DNA from: Terrabacter sp. Root181
Lineage (GTDB): Bacteria > Actinomycetota > Actinomycetes > Actinomycetales > Dermatophilaceae
Assembly (NCBI RefSeq): GCF_001428505.1
Contig: NZ_LMHU01000001.1
Coordinates: forward strand, 397,055-461,054
Direction: 5' to 3'
Length of the DNA: 64,000 nucleotides
This document shows positions 60,419 through 64,000 of the stretch, piece by piece. Both the position numbers and the translations under genes were made by a program. The first letter of the stretch is position 1. Each line of letters opens with the position of its first letter. The notes under the pieces are model-generated. The model made no database searches and was not told where the DNA came from. It saw only the letters and a program-made list of their open reading frames with translations.

Positions 60419-61311
60419 CGACCCTGCGCGACCTCGTCGAGCTGGTGCGGGCGCCGGCCGCCCTCACCGTGCCCGGCGACACCCTCGCGGGGGCGGCGAG
60501 CGCGGGCTGGCCGGCCGGTGCGCGCTCAGCGGCGCTGCCGGTCGCGTCGACGTGCCTCTACTGGGCGGGCATGGCGCTCAACGACTGGGCCGACCGCCGC
60601 ACGGATGCGGTCGAGCGACCGGAGCGCCCGATCCCGTCCGGTCGTGTGCCGGCCCGGACGGCGCTCGCCGTCGCCACCGGCCTCACCGCCGCCGGCATCG
60701 CCGTCTCGGCGGCCGCCGGTGGGCGCCGCTCGGCCGCCACCGCCGCCGTGCTCGCCGCGGCGGTCTGGGCCTACGACCTGTCCCCCAAGCAGGGACCGCT
60801 GAGCGTGGCGACGATGGCCTCCACACGCGGTCTCGACGTGCTCCTCGGGGCGAGCGCGGGCGGCGTGCCCGGCCTGCGCGCCGCCGCCGTCCCGGCCACG
60901 CTCGTCGCCGTCCACACGGCAGGCGTCACGGCCCTCAGCCGCGGTGAGGTGCACGGCGGCTCGACCGGCATGGCCCGGGCCTGCGTCGCCGCGACCGCCC
61001 TCGTCGCCACAGCCTCGGCGCTGCGTACAGTCCCCACTGCCGGACGCGGACGTGCCGGCGGAGCGCTCGGCGCTGCCGTCTCCGTCGCCCTCACGGGGTC
61101 GTATGCCGTGAGCGTCCTCCGCGCGCAGCTGGCCGCCGCGCGCACGCCCGATGCCGGCACGGTCCGGCGGGCCACGGGCGCGGGCATCCGGGGCCTCGTG
61201 CCCCTCCAGGGCGCGGCGCTCGCGGCGACCGGCCACCACGCGGCCGCGCTGGGTTTCGCCGCCTCCGCGCCGGTCGGTGCGGCCGCCATGAGGCGGGTGT
61301 CGGCGACGTGA
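60415..61311 (+). CDS. eboC: EboC-type UbiA prenyltransferase
   Basis: A 298-residue membrane protein with about eight hydrophobic helices and the first UbiA aspartate motif as NDWADRRTDAVERPERPIPS (about 56-75). The second conserved region reads YDLSPKQGPLSVATMASTRG (about 120-139). UbiA enzymes join a polyprenyl chain to an aromatic or cyclitol/sugar acceptor in the membrane. The SCO-like and EboC branch lies in ebo gene clusters, which fits the neighbours EboA, EboB and EboE. It is coupled by four-base overlaps to the inositol synthase gene before and the TIM-barrel gene after. Confidence 0.85.
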   Translation: MTTLRDLVELVRAPAALTVPGDTLAGAASAGWPAGARSAALPVASTCLYWAGMALNDWADRRTDAVERPERPIPSGRVPARTALAVATGLTAAGIAVSAAAGGRRSAATAAVLAAAVWAYDLSPKQGPLSVATMASTRGLDVLLGASAGGVPGLRAAAVPATLVAVHTAGVTALSRGEVHGGSTGMARACVAATALVATASALRTVPTAGRGRAGGALGAAVSVALTGSYAVSVLRAQLAAARTPDAGTVRRATGAGIRGLVPLQGAALAATGHHAAALGFAASAPVGAAAMRRVSAT

Positions 61312-62162
61312 GCCTCCGCTTCGGCTACGGCCTCAACGGCTTCACCGACCACCGGCTCGAGGACGCCCTCGCGCTCCTCGCCGACCTCGGCTACGACGGC
61401 GTCGCCCTGACGCTCGATCACGCGCACCTCGACCCCTTCGCGCCCGACCTGGCCGGCCGGGCGGCCCGAGTCGGCGGCCTGCTGGCCCGGCACGGGCTCG
61501 GGGTCGTCGTCGAGACGGGAGCCCGCTACGTGCTCGACCCGCGCCGCAAGCACGAGCCCACCCTCGTGTCCGACTCCGGCCGAGAGCGCCGGATCGACCT
61601 GCTGGAGAGGGCGATCCGCGTCGCGGCAGAGGTCGGGTCACCGGTGGTCTCGTGCTGGAGCGGCATCGCCCCGCGTGGTGCGAGCAGCGAGGAGCTGTGG
61701 TCGCGCGTCGAGGCCGCCGTCGCAGCACTCCTGCCGGTGGCCGAGGCGCACGGCGTCGACCTCGCCCTCGAGCCGGAGCCCGGCATGTTCGTCGAACGCA
61801 TCGCCGACGTGCTCGAGCTGCGCCGACGCCTCGGCTCGCCCGATCGACTGCGCCTGACGATCGACGTCGGCCACCTGCGCTGCACCGAGGACGCCGACCC
61901 GGCGGCCTGCGTGCTCGGCGCCGGCGAGCTCCTCGCCAACGTGCAGATCGACGACATGCGCCGTGGCGTCCACGAGCACCTACCGCTCGGCGAGGGCGAG
62001 GTGGACTTCCCGCCCGTGCTCGCGGCGCTCGAGGCCGTCGAGTTCACCGGACTCGTCGCCGTCGAGCTGCCCCGCCACGCCCACGCCGCGCCGTCGCTGG
62101 CGGCCTCGAGCCTCGAGTTCCTCCGCACCGCCGCACGACGACCCCAGGAGGTGGGCCGATGA
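61308..62162 (+). CDS. Cytoplasmic TIM-barrel sugar phosphate isomerase/epimerase-like protein
   Basis: A 284-residue xylose-isomerase-like TIM barrel without an export signal (FGYGLNGFTDHRLEDALALL at the start). Metal-site residues are probably in LALEPEPGMF (near 149), TIDVGHLRC (near 186), NVQIDDMRRGVHEHLPLGEG (about 208-227) and GLVAVELPRH (near 248). It is distinct from the Tat-exported barrel at 54558. GTG overlaps the EboC stop, and its stop overlaps the EboA start, so it is a core member of the cluster. Possible roles are isomerisation or epimerisation of the cyclitol or sugar intermediate. Confidence 0.82.
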   Translation: MSLRFGYGLNGFTDHRLEDALALLADLGYDGVALTLDHAHLDPFAPDLAGRAARVGGLLARHGLGVVVETGARYVLDPRRKHEPTLVSDSGRERRIDLLERAIRVAAEVGSPVVSCWSGIAPRGASSEELWSRVEAAVAALLPVAEAHGVDLALEPEPGMFVERIADVLELRRRLGSPDRLRLTIDVGHLRCTEDADPAACVLGAGELLANVQIDDMRRGVHEHLPLGEGEVDFPPVLAALEAVEFTGLVAVELPRHAHAAPSLAASSLEFLRTAARRPQEVGR

Positions 62163-62737
62163 CCCCCACGAACCCCACGACCAGCACGGACGCGCTCGCC
62201 GAGGTCGCGAGCGACCCCGACACCATCGACCGGCACTTCCCAGCGGCGGCGCGCACCGCGGCCCGCGAGGGCCGTGACGGGGACGCCGCACGCGAGGCTC
62301 TGCTGCTCGCGGTCCCCGGCCCGGCGGCATACGTCGTCGACGTCGTGCGTCGCGTCTACGACCACGGCGACGCGGCCGAGCGCCGGGCGGTCCTGCTCGC
62401 GCTCCCGGCGCTCGACGCCCCCGACCGTCCCGACCCCATCGGCGACACCGCCCTCCCGATCGTCCGAGATGCCCTGCGCACCAACGACACCCGCCTCGTG
62501 GCCGCTGCCCTCGGACCGTATGCCGCCGCGCACCTCGACGACGACGCCTGGCGCCAGGCGGTGCTCAAGGTGCTCTTCACCGGCATCCCGGTGGAGCAGG
62601 TCGCCGGCCTGGCCGACCGTGCCGACGACGAGCTGGCCCGCATGGTCCGCGACTACGCCGCCGAGCGCGAGGCCGCCGGCCGAGTCGTGCCACCGGACGC
62701 CCGAACCGTCCTCGCCCTTGCCCACCGAGCCGACTGA
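62159..62737 (+). CDS. eboA: EboA-domain protein
   Basis: A 192-residue alpha-helical protein (PAAARTAAREGRDGDAAREA, VYDHGDAAERRAVLLALP, then AALGPYAAAHLDDDAWRQAV and VLKVLFTGIPVEQVAGL) matching the EboA family found in ebo clusters, which has no known catalytic activity. It contains HEAT-like helical repeats and no signal peptide. Placement between a TIM-barrel protein and the TatD-like EboB, with a four-base overlap, supports the assignment. Two GGCATAC-type motifs lie in it (62328 and 62518 region). Confidence 0.78.
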   Translation: MTPTNPTTSTDALAEVASDPDTIDRHFPAAARTAAREGRDGDAAREALLLAVPGPAAYVVDVVRRVYDHGDAAERRAVLLALPALDAPDRPDPIGDTALPIVRDALRTNDTRLVAAALGPYAAAHLDDDAWRQAVLKVLFTGIPVEQVAGLADRADDELARMVRDYAAEREAAGRVVPPDARTVLALAHRAD

Positions 62738-62746
62738 GGAGCCACC

Positions 62747-63631
62747 GTGCGCATCTTCGACCCCCACATCCACATGACGTCCCGCACGACGGACGACTAC
62801 CAGCGCATGCACGCCGCCGGCGTCCGCGCCGTCGTCGAGCCGTCGTTCTGGCTCGGCCAGCCGCGTACGAGCGTCGGCTCCTTCTGCGACTACTTCGACG
62901 CGCTCCTCGGCTGGGAGCCGTTCCGCGCGTCGCAGTACGGCATCGCCCACCACGCGACGATCGGCCTCAATCCCAAGGAGGCGAACGACGCCCGCTGCCG
63001 CGAGGTCCTCGACGTGCTGCCGCGCTACCTCGCCAAGGACCGCGTCGTGGCCGTGGGCGAGCTCGGCTACGACTCGATGACGCCCGAGGAGGACGACGTC
63101 TTCGCCGCGCAGCTCGCGCTCGCCGCCGAGCACGAGCTGCCCGCCCTCGTGCACACCCCGCACCGCGACAAGCTCGCGGGCACGAGGCGCACCCTCGACG
63201 TCGTGCGCGAGTCGGCGCTCGAGCCCGGCGCCGTCCTCGTCGACCACCTCAACGAGATGACGGTGGACGTCGTGGCCGAGTCCGGTTGCTGGATGGGCTT
63301 CTCCGTCTACCCGGACACGAAGATGGACGAGCACCGGATGGTCGAGATCCTGCGCCGCCACGGCCTCGACCGGATGATCGTCAACTCGGCCGCCGACTGG
63401 GGCAACAGCGACCCCCTCAAGACGCGCCGCGTCGCCGAGACCATGCTCGCCGCGGGCTACACGCCCGACGACGTCGACCGGGTGCTGTGGCGCAACCCCG
63501 TCGAGTTCTACGGACAGAGCGGGCGGCTCGAGCTCCCCGAGACGCAGGCGCCGGGGGCGTCCGAGGGTGAGCTCGTCGCAGCCGGCGCCACGTTCATGGG
63601 CAACTCCGTGCTCCGCGGCGCGAGGGAGTGA
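62747..63631 (+). CDS. eboB: EboB-type TatD-family metal hydrolase
   Basis: A 294-residue TIM-barrel amidohydrolase of the TatD family. Metal ligands are visible: HIH in FDPHIHMTSRT (near 5-7), Glu in VGELGYDSMTPEE (near 105), HTPHRDK (near 137) and DHLNEMT (near 166), with a later Asp in NSAADWGNSD (near 217). In ebo clusters this TatD-like protein accompanies the prenyltransferase and EboE. Its substrate is unknown. The start is GTG 62747, with GAGGAG seven bases upstream. Confidence 0.85.
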   Translation: MRIFDPHIHMTSRTTDDYQRMHAAGVRAVVEPSFWLGQPRTSVGSFCDYFDALLGWEPFRASQYGIAHHATIGLNPKEANDARCREVLDVLPRYLAKDRVVAVGELGYDSMTPEEDDVFAAQLALAAEHELPALVHTPHRDKLAGTRRTLDVVRESALEPGAVLVDHLNEMTVDVVAESGCWMGFSVYPDTKMDEHRMVEILRRHGLDRMIVNSAADWGNSDPLKTRRVAETMLAAGYTPDDVDRVLWRNPVEFYGQSGRLELPETQAPGASEGELVAAGATFMGNSVLRGARE

Positions 63632-63634
63632 GCC

Positions 63635-64000
63635 GTGCGCCTGCTCCACGCCGACGGCCAGACCGTCCACGTCGCGTACTGCACCAACGTCCACCCGGGC
63701 GAGGACCTCGACACGATCATCGGGCAGCTCGACCGCTTCGCGCTGCCCGTACGCCGTCACCTCGGCAGCGATGTCCTCGGCCTCGGTCTGTGGCTGAGCG
63801 CTCCCGTCGCCCGTGGCCTCGCCGGTGACCCGCGACAGACCGACCGCCTCCGCGCCGCGCTCGACGGGCGCGGCCTCGAGGTCGTCACCCTCAACGGGTT
63901 CCCCTACCGCGGCTTCCAGGACGAGGTGGTCAAGCACCGCGTCTACCACCCCGACTGGACCGAGCCGGCCCGCCTGGCCTACACGACCGACCTCACCGAG
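63635..64000 (+). CDS. eboE: EboE, metabolite traffic protein, N-terminal part only
   Basis: The first 122 residues of a TIM-barrel protein of the EboE family, cut by the window end. The family signatures AYCTNVHPGEDLDTIIGQL (about 14-32), GLGLWLSAPVARGLA (about 49-63), VVTLNGFPYRGFQ (about 84-96) and HRVYHPDWTEPARLAY are all present. EboE is the most recognisable ebo marker. In cyanobacteria the ebo genes are needed to move the scytonemin monomer to the periplasm. It starts at GTG 63635, three bases after the EboB stop, so translation is coupled. Confidence 0.88.
   Translation, partial: MRLLHADGQTVHVAYCTNVHPGEDLDTIIGQLDRFALPVRRHLGSDVLGLGLWLSAPVARGLAGDPRQTDRLRAALDGRGLEVVTLNGFPYRGFQDEVVKHRVYHPDWTEPARLAYTTDLTE

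Noticed and set aside
61526-63949. Long minus-strand open frame opposite the ebo-type genes
   Set aside because: Same reason: low-complexity shadow of real plus-strand genes.
1-64000. CRISPR array, tRNA or rRNA genes, prophage or insertion sequence
   Set aside because: No regularly spaced repeats, no cloverleaf-type sequence and no transposase or integrase gene were recognised. The only tandem repeat found is the 95-bp pair at 39637-39820.

Overview
The window is 64 kb of very GC-rich DNA (roughly 70-73% by eye). It has strongly biased codon use, frequent GTG starts, ATGA/GTGA stop-start overlaps, many leaderless-looking promoters, SigJ- and SigL-type sigma factors, a 13E12/HNH gene with an SOS box, and sugar ABC importers without their own ATPase. 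This is an actinobacterial chromosome. The gene mix and the frequent GGCATAC/GTATGCC heptamer fit a member of the Intrasporangiaceae or a relative; the family level is my inference.

Layout. 1-14.9 kb holds ordinary housekeeping and accessory genes: an NAD(P)-binding epimerase-like gene cut by the window edge, a CoxG-like protein, a tandem GNAT, an HTH protein, an inositol-monophosphatase-like gene, hemerythrin, an LCAT-like hydrolase, an MFS exporter, arylamine N-acetyltransferase, DinB and a patatin. It ends with an ECF41/SigJ-like sigma factor divergent from a VOC-PPOX gene pair. The sigma intergenic region carries two promoters of the published SigJ/ECF41 type, one on each strand.

15-23 kb is a LacI-controlled carbohydrate locus: LacI, binding protein, two permeases, a Tat-exported GH144-like enzyme and a GH3 beta-glucosidase. 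It is probably for a beta-glucan such as beta-1,2-glucan. 24.7-34 kb is a second LacI locus: GH51 arabinofuranosidase, binding protein, two permeases and two GH43 enzymes, i.e. arabinan or arabinoxylan side-chain use. Both importers lack an ATPase.

34-48 kb is mixed. It has a SigL/RslA-like sigma and anti-sigma pair with its own promoter, UdgB, small membrane proteins and a CPBP protease. Three decayed genes lie here: a GNAT, a 13E12/HNH gene with a 95-bp tandem duplication, and a collapsed ABC exporter. They are followed by a GAF-domain regulator beside a flavin monooxygenase and a duplicated HAD acid phosphatase.

48-64 kb is the most interesting part. A ROK regulator diverges from a co-directional array: a ribose-type ABC importer with its own ATPase, a Gfo/Idh/MocA dehydrogenase, a Tat-exported TIM-barrel protein, a secreted glucose/sorbosone-dehydrogenase-type protein with PKD and Ig-like domains, then an ebo-type cluster (inositol-3-phosphate synthase, EboC prenyltransferase, TIM-barrel protein, EboA, EboB, EboE). 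EboE runs off the end. In cyanobacteria ebo genes serve export of scytonemin precursors; the product here is unknown. The inositol synthase stands where a sugar-phosphate cyclase (EboD) might be expected, which suggests a cyclitol-derived, prenylated product.
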